Part shown: positions 23,540-31,179 of the stretch, in pieces
Layout of the letters: each line of letters opens with the position of its first letter
How positions within the stretch are numbered: the first letter of the stretch is position 1
NCBI GenBank assembly: GCA_021811865.1
Contig: JAKAQB010000036.1
Location: 1 to 35,190, forward strand
DNA: 35,190 bases
Direction: 5' to 3'
From: Actinomycetes bacterium
GTDB lineage: Bacteria > Actinomycetota > Acidimicrobiia > Acidimicrobiales > Palsa-688
Notes under the pieces: model-generated
Seen by the model: the letters and a program-made list of their open reading frames with translations, nothing else
Databases searched by the model: none
Told to the model about the DNA's origin: nothing
Made by a program: the position numbers and the translations under genes

Positions 23540-24718
23540 TCAGCGCCGCCGGAGGCTGAGCACGAACATGCCGTCGGTGCCAGCCGCCTGGGGGAGCAAC
23601 AGGCCGCCCCGGCCGGCAGGCATCCACGGAGCCGCCGGCGGCGGGAGCGGCTCGAGCTCACGATGCTCTGAGGCGAGCCACCGGTCGACCCCAGCGGTCT
23701 CCTCTCGGGTCAGCGTGCAGACGCTGAAGACGAGGACTCCTCCAGGGCGGACGAGCGGCGCCGCTGCGTCGAGGAGTCGCCGCTGGAGGGTGGCGAGCCG
23801 GGGCAGGTCGCTCGGCCGGCCCCGCCACCGGGCGTCGGGTCGACGCCGGAGGACGCCGAGACCTGAGCACGGTGCGTCGACGAGGACCCGGTCGAAGCTC
23901 GATGCCCGGAACGGCGGCCGCCGCCCGTCGGCCACGAGCGTGGCGAGGTGGGGCAGCTCGAGCCCCTTCGCGTTGGCGGCTACGACAGCGGCGCGTCCCG
24001 GATCCACGTCGACGGCGGCGACGAGTGCGGCGCCCGCGCCGGCCAGCGCGGTCGCCTTGCCACCGGGGGCGGCGCACAGGTCGAGGATCAGCTCCCCGGG
24101 AGCCGGTCCTACGTGGGCGGCGACCATCTGGCTGGCGGCGTCCTGGATGTAGCCATCGGGGCGTCCGGTCGTTCGGGCCGGGACGTTCATCTGCTCGAGA
24201 GCGGCCCGGGCCACCCCTGGTCCGAGGTCTGCAGCCAACCGGGCGACGATCCAGTCCGGGTAGCTGAGCGCCGTCGCTGGGTCCGGCCAGCGAATCGGGC
24301 CCCGATCCACGTCGTCGGCCACCCGACGCAGCACAGCGTTGACCATTGACCGGCCGGGACCGTCGACCTCAGCGACGGTTGCGGACACGGCCGCGTGGCG
24401 GGGGACGCGGGTCCACGCCAGCTGGTAGGTGCCGAGGCGCAGGGCGGCGCGGACGGCGGGATCCGTCCTTCCGCGGGCGTGGCGGTCGACGAGCCAGTCG
24501 CACGCCCGCTGCATCCGGCACGTGCCGTAGACGAGCTCGGTGACGAGGGAGCGGTCGCGCTGGTCGAGGCCGCTCACCCCGAGCAGGGCAGGGACCACGA
24601 CGTTGGCCCTGCCCCCGGCGTCGACATCGAGCAGGGCGCGCAGGGCGAGGCCGCGGGCGGTCGCGGGCGGCCGGGGTGCCTTACCCGGCGGCGACCGGCG
24701 CTGGCGGGGGCCGCTCAC
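23540..24718 (-). CDS. rsmB: 16S rRNA (cytosine-967-C5)-methyltransferase
   Basis: About 392 residues. An N-terminal NusB-like RNA-binding domain (about 20-145, ALRALLDVDAGGRANVVV) is fused to a class-I methyltransferase. Motif I is LDLCAAPGGKATALA, the catalytic cysteines are in DAPCSGLGVLRRRPDARW and FSVCTLTREE. GTG at 24718 overlaps the fmt stop (GTGA). The fmt-rsmB pair is widely conserved. Confidence 0.96.
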   Translation of the reverse strand: MSGPRQRRSPPGKAPRPPATARGLALRALLDVDAGGRANVVVPALLGVSGLDQRDRSLVTELVYGTCRMQRACDWLVDRHARGRTDPAVRAALRLGTYQLAWTRVPRHAAVSATVAEVDGPGRSMVNAVLRRVADDVDRGPIRWPDPATALSYPDWIVARLAADLGPGVARAALEQMNVPARTTGRPDGYIQDAASQMVAAHVGPAPGELILDLCAAPGGKATALAGAGAALVAAVDVDPGRAAVVAANAKGLELPHLATLVADGRRPPFRASSFDRVLVDAPCSGLGVLRRRPDARWRGRPSDLPRLATLQRRLLDAAAPLVRPGGVLVFSVCTLTREETAGVDRWLASEHRELEPLPPPAAPWMPAGRGGLLLPQAAGTDGMFVLSLRRR

Positions 24719-25578
24719 GGGCCGAGGGCGGTGAGGTGGCGGGCACCGCGGCGCCACGCCTCGGCGTCGAGCGGCGCGCCCCCTGCGGGTTGCACGCGCC
24801 GCATGCGGAGACCTCCGGCGCCCGTCGACACCAGGGTGCCCTCGAGCGAGCCGGGGGGGCCGTCGGGGGAAGGGTGCTCGGGGGTGGCGGCGAGGATCAG
24901 CAGCCGCCGGCCGGCCGCCGTGGTCCACGCCCGGCCGACTCTCACCACCCTGGCGAGCTGCCCCGCCGGCTGTTCCCAGTCGAGGTGCAGCTCTGCGGGG
25001 TCGATCTTGGGGGCGTAGGTCGGGCGGCCCGACTGGGGTCGCGCCTCGCCCAAGCCTCCGGCCAGTTGGGTGACGAGGAGGTCCCGGCCGAGCACTGCGA
25101 GGCGCTGCCGTAGGTGCGCGGCAGACTCCTCCGGGCCGATGGCCGTGCGCACCTGCGCGTACACAGGACCGGAGTCCAGCTCCGCGACGACCTCCATGAG
25201 GCACACGCCTGTTTCCTCGTCGCCGGCAAGGATGGCTCGCTCCACCGGTGCGGCGCCACGCCAGCGAGGCAGGAGCGAGAAGTGCAGGTTGACCAGCGGC
25301 ACACCGCCGAGGAGGGGGGCTCGCAGGATCCGGCCGAACGCGACGACGACCCCCAGCTCGACCCCAGCGCCGAGGACATCGTCGGCCCGGTCGGTGACAG
25401 GTAGGCCGGCAGCGAGGGCAGCCTGCTTCACGGGGCTCGGCGACAGCGCCACCCCTCTGCCCCGCCGCCGGTCGGGGCGGGTCACCACCGCCGCCACGTC
25501 GTGGCCGGCGGCCAGGAGGCCCTCGAGCGCCGGCACGGCGTCGTCGGGCGTGCCGAGGAACGCCAGGCGCAGTGTCAG
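24715..25578 (-). CDS. fmt: methionyl-tRNA formyltransferase, probable CTG start
   Basis: Formylates initiator Met-tRNA. It has LAFLGTPDDAVPALEGLL at the N-terminus, the formyl-folate site NLHFSLLPRWRGAAP with conserved Asn and His, and ELDSGPVYAQ with the catalytic Asp; the C-terminal OB domain (about 200-287) is present but short. No ATG, GTG or TTG lies in frame close to the conserved N-terminus. CTG at 25578 gives (M)TLRLAFLGTP, the usual Fmt start, and overlaps the def stop as CTGA, in the same geometry as the GTGA junctions of neighbours. About 287 residues, somewhat shorter than the usual 310. Confidence 0.95.
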   Translation of the reverse strand: MTLRLAFLGTPDDAVPALEGLLAAGHDVAAVVTRPDRRRGRGVALSPSPVKQAALAAGLPVTDRADDVLGAGVELGVVVAFGRILRAPLLGGVPLVNLHFSLLPRWRGAAPVERAILAGDEETGVCLMEVVAELDSGPVYAQVRTAIGPEESAAHLRQRLAVLGRDLLVTQLAGGLGEARPQSGRPTYAPKIDPAELHLDWEQPAGQLARVVRVGRAWTTAAGRRLLILAATPEHPSPDGPPGSLEGTLVSTGAGGLRMRRVQPAGGAPLDAEAWRRGARHLTALGP

Positions 25579-26099
25579 CCCCCCGGCGCGGTCCCGGCGC
25601 CCTCGCCATGCCCCGGCGGGCGCCGGCGCAGCGCTCGCATCGCCTTCTTGCGCTGCGGCTCGTCGAGCCGGGACAGGAGCAGGACGCCGTCGAGGTGGTC
25701 GAGCTCGTGCTGGAAGCATCGGGCTTCCAGCTCGTCGGCCTCGATCGAGACCTCCCGGCCGTCGAGGTCCCAGCCCGTGAGGTGGACGCGCTTTGGGCGC
25801 AGGATCGGGAAGTACAGGTCGGGGATCGACAAGCAGCCCTCGTCGTACTCCCACTCGCCGTCGCTCTCGGCGATCGCCGGGTTGACGATCGTGCGGGCAG
25901 GCCCACCGTCGCCGTCGTGGTAGACGAACAGCCGCTTGCGCACGCCGACTTGCGGAGCGGCCAGGCCGAGGCCTGCCGCCTCCCGCATGGTCGCCACCAT
26001 CGCGTCAGCGAGCGCGGCGACCGACCCGTCTATGTCGCCGACATCGCTCGCCCGCTCCGTGAGGACGGGGTCGCCCCAGTAGCGGAGGCGGTAGCTCAC
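25575..26099 (-). CDS. def: peptide deformylase
   Basis: Removes the N-formyl group from nascent proteins. About 174 residues with the three family motifs: GLGLAAPQ (43-50), EGCLS (87-91) with the metal-binding Cys, and HELDH (131-135). A Pro/Gly-rich basic tail follows. GTG at 26099 lies seven bases after TACCCT (26107-26112), so the message may be leaderless; no Shine-Dalgarno is seen. It heads the 9-kb def-to-lipoprotein unit. Confidence 0.97.
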   Translation of the reverse strand: MSYRLRYWGDPVLTERASDVGDIDGSVAALADAMVATMREAAGLGLAAPQVGVRKRLFVYHDGDGGPARTIVNPAIAESDGEWEYDEGCLSIPDLYFPILRPKRVHLTGWDLDGREVSIEADELEARCFQHELDHLDGVLLLSRLDEPQRKKAMRALRRRPPGHGEGAGTAPGG

Positions 26100-26102
26100 G
26101 GA

Positions 26103-26168
26103 GGGCAGGGTAGTGGTCGCCCGAGCGTTTCTCGCTGCCGGTGGCGGCCCGCGAGGGCTACCCTGCCC
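26103..26168. promoter_or_regulatory. mirror-image divergent promoters of def and the methyltransferase gene
   Basis: An 11-bp perfect inverted repeat, GGGCAGGGTAG (26103-26113) and CTACCCTGCCC (26158-26168), brackets the intergenic region. Each arm contains an outward-facing TACCCT: the left one seven bases before the def GTG, the right one ten bases before the ATG at 26175. The arms may be paired -10 regions, an operator, or both. Confidence 0.55.
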
Positions 26169-26174
26169 CGGCGG

Positions 26175-26777
26175 ATGGCGAGTGGGCACTACTTCGACGC
26201 CGACCCGGCGGTGGCGTCCCGGCCCTCGAGCGTCGAGCTCCGCCTGCCCGATGCGACCGTCGAGCTCCGCTCCGACCGGGGGGTGTTCGCCGCCGGCCGC
26301 GTCGACCCCGGCACGATGCTGCTGCTGCGTGAGGCGCCTCCCCCTCCGGCCGGCGGGACGCTGCTCGATCTCGGCTGCGGGTACGGCCCGATCGCGTGCA
26401 CGATCGCTCGCCGGGCGCCGGGCGCCGACGTGTGGGCGCTCGACGTCAACACCCGGGCCCGCCAGCTGGCGCAGGCCAATGCCGCCGCCCTCGGGCTCGC
26501 CAACGTGCACGTAGCCGACCCCTGCGAGGTGGACCCCGGGACGCGGTTCGACGGCATGTGGTCCAACCCGCCGATCAGGATCGGCAAGGCGGGGCTGCAC
26601 ACGCTGCTCGACACCTGGCTGGTGCGGCTCGAGCCCACCGCCAGTGCCTGGCTGGTCGTCCAGCGCCACCTCGGCGCCGACAGCCTGGCGGCGTGGATGG
26701 CCGGCCGGGGCTGGACGGTGACCCGGGTGACGTCCAAACAGGGCTACCGGCTCCTGCGGGTCGAGGCGAGGGCGTGA
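26175..26777 (+). CDS. RsmC-like class-I methyltransferase
   Basis: 200 residues: the AdoMet loop LLDLGCGYGPIA (about 63-74) and the catalytic NPPIRIGK (131-138) are those of the small-domain RsmC/RlmG-type guanine-N2 rRNA methyltransferases, which use N-P-P-[FY/I]. The start MASGHYFDADPAVASRPSSVEL fits short actinobacterial members that lack the N-terminal pseudo-domain of E. coli RsmC. Its stop overlaps the next gene as GTGA. Probably modifies 16S or 23S rRNA; the exact base is unknown. Confidence 0.9.
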   Translation: MASGHYFDADPAVASRPSSVELRLPDATVELRSDRGVFAAGRVDPGTMLLLREAPPPPAGGTLLDLGCGYGPIACTIARRAPGADVWALDVNTRARQLAQANAAALGLANVHVADPCEVDPGTRFDGMWSNPPIRIGKAGLHTLLDTWLVRLEPTASAWLVVQRHLGADSLAAWMAGRGWTVTRVTSKQGYRLLRVEARA

Positions 26778-27301
26778 AGCAGCTCGGGCCGACCGATCTC
26801 AAGCGGCTGCACCGCGAGTGGAGCCGTCGCAGCCGCGCCCGGGTGGCGTTGCTCCTCGACGGGGTGGCCAACCCCTTCAACGTCGGTGCGATCGTACGAA
26901 CGGCCGCGGCGCTCCGGGTCGAGCACCTCTACCTGGGTGCCGGGGCGCTCTCGCCGGCCGGCCATCGGGTGGGGCGCACGTCGATGGGGACGGAGCGGTA
27001 CCTGTCGTGGTCGAGCTTCGAGCGCAGCCCGGACGCCGCCGACGCGGCGCGGGAGGACGGCTACACGGTGGTGGGGCTCGAGCTCGCCGACGCGGCGGTC
27101 CCTCTCCACCAACTGAGCGTGGCCGGTGACGTGTGCCTGGCAGTGGGCCACGAGGATCACGGCCTGTCGGCTGCCACCCTGGCTGCGTGCGATGCCGTGG
27201 CCTTCGTGCCCCAACTCGGGCGGGTGGGCTCGCTCAGCGTCGCTGTCGCGACCGCCGTTGCCCTCTACGAGCTGCGCCGGCGGGAGTGGACCGGCGGGTG
27301 A
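26774..27301 (+). CDS. TrmH-family tRNA/rRNA 2'-O-methyltransferase
   Basis: 175 residues consisting of little more than a SPOUT domain. Motif 1 is LLDGVANPFNVGAIVRTAAAL (Asn36 and Arg42 present; about 28-48), motif 2 VGHEDHGLS, motif 3 VPQLGRVGSLSVAVATAVAL. In motif 3 the usual Asn of SLNVS is Ser (SLSVA), a notable change near the AdoMet knot. GTG at 26774 couples it to the upstream methyltransferase. It is convergent with the next gene, four bases away. tRNA Gm18 methylation is the best guess; activity may be altered. Confidence 0.86.
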   Translation: MKQLGPTDLKRLHREWSRRSRARVALLLDGVANPFNVGAIVRTAAALRVEHLYLGAGALSPAGHRVGRTSMGTERYLSWSSFERSPDAADAAREDGYTVVGLELADAAVPLHQLSVAGDVCLAVGHEDHGLSAATLAACDAVAFVPQLGRVGSLSVAVATAVALYELRRREWTGG

Positions 27302-27305
27302 GTCA

Positions 27306-27770
27306 TCAAGCCGTCGCCCGATCCTCGATCTCCCACAGGTGGTCCGTGACGTGCCACGTGGCGCGGCGGACGAAGTACGACCCGGGCCATGCAGCCACGG
27401 CGGCGAGCGGGGCGCCGTTGTCGAGCGGGGCGCCGGCGGCGCCCGCGTCGAAGGCATCCCACGAGGCCCGCAGCAGGGTCACGTGTAGTGCTGCCTCCTC
27501 CGCCGGCCACGATCGGGTGTCCCACGGGCTGGGACCGCCCGGCGCCCCGAAGTCGACGATGGTGCCGGCGCCGCTCCTGGCGACCACCTCCAGCTCCTTC
27601 GGGGAGAAGTCCAGGCCTGCCCGCTCCGCGATCGTCCGGTAGCGAGCGGCATAGGCCTGCAGGGTCTCGAGGGCGGCGTCCTCCCCCCTGCCCCGGCGGG
27701 ACCAACCCGGCCAGTCGAGTGCCGAGGCGAACACCCACCGCGTGCCGGTCTCGACGACGACCCGGGTCAC
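27306..27770 (-). CDS. conserved hypothetical protein, DinB-like suggestion only
   Basis: About 154 residues starting VTRVVVETGTRWVFASALDWPGW. It has no clear signal or membrane segment. Notable segments are TLQAYAARYRTIAERAGLDFSP, the mid-region IVDFGAPGG, and a C-terminal YFVRRATWHVTDHLWEIEDR with two histidines. I recall such proteins as uncharacterised actinobacterial families; the terminal His pattern faintly recalls DinB-like metal proteins, but this is weak. GTG at 27770 overlaps the adh stop (GTGA), so it is the third gene of the dehydratase-dehydrogenase operon. Confidence 0.7.
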   Translation of the reverse strand: MTRVVVETGTRWVFASALDWPGWSRRGRGEDAALETLQAYAARYRTIAERAGLDFSPKELEVVARSGAGTIVDFGAPGGPSPWDTRSWPAEEAALHVTLLRASWDAFDAGAAGAPLDNGAPLAAVAAWPGSYFVRRATWHVTDHLWEIEDRATA

Positions 27771-28849
27771 CTCATGGCGATCACGGTTCGCAGGGCCCCG
27801 CCGCGGCGTAGCTCGGAGAAGGCTTCGTTGATCTCGGCGAGCCCGTGGCGGCTGGAGATGAGCCCCTCCAGCTCCAGGCGGCCGCCTTGCCAGTGCTCGA
27901 GCATGCGCAGGATGTCGTCGGGCAGCCGGGCCGAGCCCATCTTCGAGCCGAGGATGCGCAGCCCGCTGTCGGGCAGGGTGACGGCATCGAGGGTCAGCGA
28001 CGCGCCGTTGCCTGGGATCCCTACCATCACGGCTGTCCCTCCCCGCCGCAGCACGCCCACCGCCTGCTCCATGACCGCCGGCGTGCCCACCGTGGCGAAC
28101 GCGTAGTCGGCGCCGCGCCCGCCCGTCAGCTCCCGAACCGCGCCGGCAAGGTCGCCCCCGCCGGCGCCGAGTGTGTGGGTCGCCCCGAAGCGGGCCGCCA
28201 GCTCCAGCTTCTCGGCCACGACGTCCACGGCGATGATGCGCTCGGCGCCGGCGATGCGGGCCCCCTGCACGACGTTGACACCGACCCCGCCGATGCCGAT
28301 GACGACTACCGTGCTGCCCGGCTCCACCCTGGCGGTTTCGAGGACGGCACCGGCTCCGGTGATCACGCCGCAGGCGAGCAGGGATGCCGCGTCGAGGGGC
28401 AGCGTGGGGGGCACGGGCACGACCTGGGAGGCGTGCACGACGGCCTGTTCGGCGAAGCCGGCGACGCGCAGTCCTTGGGCGACGGGCCCGCCGGAGGCGT
28501 CTCGTAGCGGGCTGTGCTCGTCGAGCGGGAAGCGGCGGTCGCAGAACGTCGGCTCTCCGCGCCGGCACCACCAGCAGTGCCCGCAGCAGCGTATGAGGGT
28601 CACCACGACCGGGTCGCCGGGGGCCAGCCCCGTCACGCCCTCGCCCACGGCGGCCACCGTGCCGGCCGCCTCGTGCCCGTAGATCGCCGGCAGGTCGCCT
28701 CCCCAGGCCCCATCGGCGAAGGTGAGGTCGCTGTGGCAAACCGCGCAGGCGGCGATGTCCACCTTCACCTCGCCGGGACCGGGCCCGCTGAGCTCGACGT
28801 CCTCGACGACGAGGGGCCGGCCGAACTGGCGGCAGACAGCTGCCTTCAC
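27767..28849 (-). CDS. zinc-dependent alcohol dehydrogenase (MDR family)
   Basis: About 360 residues. The catalytic zinc ligands are in CAVCHSDL and GHEAAG; the structural zinc loop is CCGHCWWCRRGEPTFC with four cysteines; the Rossmann loop is GIGGVGVNVVQGA. This set and the length fit class-III-like/AdhD-type MDR alcohol dehydrogenases of actinobacteria, some of which use a tightly bound cofactor; the electron acceptor cannot be told. The GTG at 28849 overlaps the dehydratase stop (GTGA); GTG at 28861 is the alternative. Its place after an enolase-superfamily gene suggests it oxidises or reduces a product of that pathway. Confidence 0.92.
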   Translation of the reverse strand: MKAAVCRQFGRPLVVEDVELSGPGPGEVKVDIAACAVCHSDLTFADGAWGGDLPAIYGHEAAGTVAAVGEGVTGLAPGDPVVVTLIRCCGHCWWCRRGEPTFCDRRFPLDEHSPLRDASGGPVAQGLRVAGFAEQAVVHASQVVPVPPTLPLDAASLLACGVITGAGAVLETARVEPGSTVVVIGIGGVGVNVVQGARIAGAERIIAVDVVAEKLELAARFGATHTLGAGGGDLAGAVRELTGGRGADYAFATVGTPAVMEQAVGVLRRGGTAVMVGIPGNGASLTLDAVTLPDSGLRILGSKMGSARLPDDILRMLEHWQGGRLELEGLISSRHGLAEINEAFSELRRGGALRTVIAMR

Positions 28850-30042
28850 GGTCTTGTCCACTCCTCGCGGTCGGTCATCTCCAGGTGCAGGCTCCGCCCC
28901 TCGTAGGGGTGGCGGGCTACGACCTCGTCGTCGAGCTCGACGCCGAGGCCCGGGCCGTCCGGCACGAGGAGGAAGCCGTCCTCCCACCGCAAGGGGCGCT
29001 TCAGGATCTGCGCAGCGAAGCCGTCCATGCGCTCGATGCTCTCCTGGATGAGGAAGTTGGGCGTGGCGGCGGCGAGGTGGATGTTGGCGGCGGCCTCGAC
29101 CGGACCGGCGTAGAGATGCGGGGCGACGTCGACGTAGTGGGTCTCGGCCGCAGCAGCGATCTTCTTGCCCTCGAGGATGCCCCCGACGCGTCCGAGGGCC
29201 ATCTGGAGGATCGCGGCCGCTCGGCATTCGAGGACCCGGGCGAACTCGTACTTGGTCGACAGGCGCTCCCCTGTCGCCACGGGGATGGAGGTGGCACGGG
29301 CGACGAGGGCCATCTGCTCGGGCATCTCCGGGGGGGTGGGCTCCTCCAACCAGAGGGGGTCGAACGCCTCGATGCTGCGGGCCAGGCGGATGGCGGCAGA
29401 CGGGGTCATCTGGCCGTGGGTGCCGATGAGGAGGTCGACGCCGTCGCCGACTGCATCCCGGATGACGGCGACGTAGTGGGCCGCTTCGTCGATGGTGCGC
29501 GTCGACAGCTGCCGGGGGTCGAGCGAGGAGTACCACGCCAGCGGGTCGAACTTGAGGGCCGTGAACCCGAGGGCGGCGTAGTCGGCGGCTCGCTCGCCGG
29601 CGATCTCCGCGTCGGTGTAGACGGCGTCGGTCTCACCCGGCGCCGGGTAGATGTAGCTGTACGAGCGCACGGCGTCGCGGACGCGGCCTCCGAGCAGGTC
29701 GTGGACGGGACGGTCGGTCTCCTTGCCCATGATGTCGAAACAGGCCATCTCGATGCCGGCGAGGATGGCGACGACCGACGAGTCCGGGCGCTGCGTGAAG
29801 TTCCGGGAGTAGACCTGCCTCCACATGTGCTCGACCTGGAACGGGTCCGAGCCGACGACCGACCTCTCGGCGATGTCGGCGACCATGAGCCGGACGGCGT
29901 CGGGGTGGAACGGGACCCCGTAGACCTCGCCCGTGCCCTGCACGCCGCCGTCGGTGGTGAGGCGGACGAAGATCCAGTACCGCCCCCCGAAGTGCGGGGG
30001 CGGTACCCCGACAACGATCGTCTCGACCTCGGCGACGCGCAC
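28846..30042 (-). CDS. mandelate racemase/galactonate dehydratase-type enolase-superfamily enzyme
   Basis: About 398 residues. N-terminal capping domain (to about 125, RYWIFVRLTTDGGVQGTGEVYGVPF), then the barrel with the base-motif lysine in ALKFDP, the WLEEPTPPE and ATGERL metal-ligand glutamates and the histidine in APHLYAGP. The strand that normally gives the first metal-ligand Asp reads LLIGTHGQ, so that Asp seems replaced by Gly or Thr. Such proteins dehydrate acid sugars; substrate unknown. The GTG at 30042 has AGAGGGCG upstream and starts just before the conserved VAEVETIVVG. It heads an operon with a zinc alcohol dehydrogenase and lies 106 bases downstream of a LysR gene. Confidence 0.9.
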   Translation of the reverse strand: MRVAEVETIVVGVPPPHFGGRYWIFVRLTTDGGVQGTGEVYGVPFHPDAVRLMVADIAERSVVGSDPFQVEHMWRQVYSRNFTQRPDSSVVAILAGIEMACFDIMGKETDRPVHDLLGGRVRDAVRSYSYIYPAPGETDAVYTDAEIAGERAADYAALGFTALKFDPLAWYSSLDPRQLSTRTIDEAAHYVAVIRDAVGDGVDLLIGTHGQMTPSAAIRLARSIEAFDPLWLEEPTPPEMPEQMALVARATSIPVATGERLSTKYEFARVLECRAAAILQMALGRVGGILEGKKIAAAAETHYVDVAPHLYAGPVEAAANIHLAAATPNFLIQESIERMDGFAAQILKRPLRWEDGFLLVPDGPGLGVELDDEVVARHPYEGRSLHLEMTDREEWTRP

Positions 30043-30073
30043 CGCCCTCTGCCTCCCTGCGTTGGTCGCCGGC

Positions 30074-30110
30074 CTACCGGCGCGGCGCCGGATTGTGGCA
30101 CATCCGGTAG
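30074..30110. promoter_or_regulatory. nested inverted repeats in front of the dehydratase operon
   Basis: CTACCGG (30074-30080) and CCGGTAG (30104-30110) form an outer inverted repeat. Inside its right part is CCGGATTGTGGCACATCCGG (30088-30107), with arms CCGGAT/ATCCGG around a TGTG-G-CACA core. This looks like a regulator site in the promoter region of the dehydratase gene, about 45-65 bases before its start. The adjacent LysR protein is the obvious candidate; the TGTGnCACA core would also suit a GntR-type regulator. Confidence 0.6.
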
Positions 30111-30148
30111 CGCGCCGTTGTTCCCCGAGTCGCTCGTCGAGGAGTGAG

Positions 30149-31090
30149 TCAGGCGCCGGCCTGGGCACGCACGGCGGCGACGAGAGCCATGACGGCTCCT
30201 GACACCTCCCGCTGGCGGGGGTAGCACAAGGCGAACTGGCGGCGCACGAGCTCCTCTCGGGGCTGGAGCCAGGTGAGCCGGCGGTCGACGGCGCCGCGCG
30301 CCGCCAGGCGGCCGACGCAGGCGTGGCCGAGGCCGACGGCGACGAGCCGCTGGAGGGCCAGGTTGTCGTCCGTGCGGTAGACGACGACCGGTGTGATCCC
30401 CCGCCGGGCGAGGAGCTCCTCGAGCTGGACCTGGGTCCGCCACCGGAGCTGCCAGGCGACCATGCGGGCGCCGTCGAGGACGTCGAAGCTCGGGTGGGGG
30501 TCCTCGCTGATCGGGTTGTCCCGGGGCGTCAGGATCACCCAGGGGTCCTCGACGAGGGGCACGATCTCGACCCGCTCGTCGGGCTCGGGGTTGAGCACGA
30601 ACGCCAGGTCCAGCTCTCCCTGGGCGAGGGAGGCGATGAGGTCCTGGCTCTCGGTGGTCTCGCTCAGCAGCACCTCCACCCCGGGGCGCTCCTCGCTGAA
30701 GGCCCGCAGGGCGGCGGGGAGGAGCTCGGCGGCCGCTGTGTGGAAAGCCCCGACCCGGATCTGCGCCGGGCCCGGTCGGCTGGCCTGGCGGGCCTCGGCT
30801 GCCATCGCCTCGACGGCGGCGAGGGCCCGGCGGGCGTGGCGGTAGGCCCCCCGGCCGGCGGCCGTCAGCGATATGGCCCCCCGGCCACCCGGGCGGGTGA
30901 ACAGCGGCGTTTCAAGGGCGGCCTCGAGCACGGCGATCTGGTGGGACACCGCCGACTGGGTGTAGGCGAGGCGGTCTGCCGCCCTGCGGAAGGACCCGGT
31001 GTCCGCAACGGCTACCAGGGCTCGCAGCTCCCGCAGGCCAACCCGCCCTTCGATCGAAGCAGTCGATCGTTCAGGCAACATTCTTTCCAC
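30149..31090 (-). CDS. LysR-family transcriptional regulator
   Basis: About 313 residues. Winged helix at about 17-76 with LRALVAVADTGSFRRAADRLAYTQSAVSHQIAVLEAAL, then an effector-binding periplasmic-type domain (about 105-310, IRVGAFHTAAAELLPAAL, DLIASLAQGELDLAFV). GTG at 31090 lies six bases after TATCCT (31097-31102), suggesting a leaderless message; ATG at 31081 after AGGTGGA is the alternative. It is divergent from an MFS transporter and upstream of the dehydratase-dehydrogenase operon, so it probably controls both in response to a catabolic substrate (inference). Confidence 0.93.
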   Translation of the reverse strand: MERMLPERSTASIEGRVGLRELRALVAVADTGSFRRAADRLAYTQSAVSHQIAVLEAALETPLFTRPGGRGAISLTAAGRGAYRHARRALAAVEAMAAEARQASRPGPAQIRVGAFHTAAAELLPAALRAFSEERPGVEVLLSETTESQDLIASLAQGELDLAFVLNPEPDERVEIVPLVEDPWVILTPRDNPISEDPHPSFDVLDGARMVAWQLRWRTQVQLEELLARRGITPVVVYRTDDNLALQRLVAVGLGHACVGRLAARGAVDRRLTWLQPREELVRRQFALCYPRQREVSGAVMALVAAVRAQAGA

Positions 31091-31096
31091 CTAACC

Positions 31097-31123
31097 AGGA
31101 TACGCGTCCAGCTATCATGCGTA
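31097..31123. promoter_or_regulatory. divergent lysR / MFS promoter region
   Basis: Minus-strand -10 TATCCT at 31097-31102 faces lysR; plus-strand -10 TATCAT at 31113-31118 faces the transporter. An inverted repeat TACGC (31101-31105) / GCGTA (31119-31123) with 13 bases between spans both, consistent with a LysR-type site. Confidence 0.5.
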
Positions 31124-31179
31124 CATTCGCCGTGGGTCTCGCCACGACGGGTCGACGAGGCTCAACGAGGAGACACTCC

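Noticed and set aside
25579..25854. Upstream ATG start for fmt giving a 379-residue protein
   Set aside because: The added 92 residues are an out-of-frame reading of def with no Fmt similarity.
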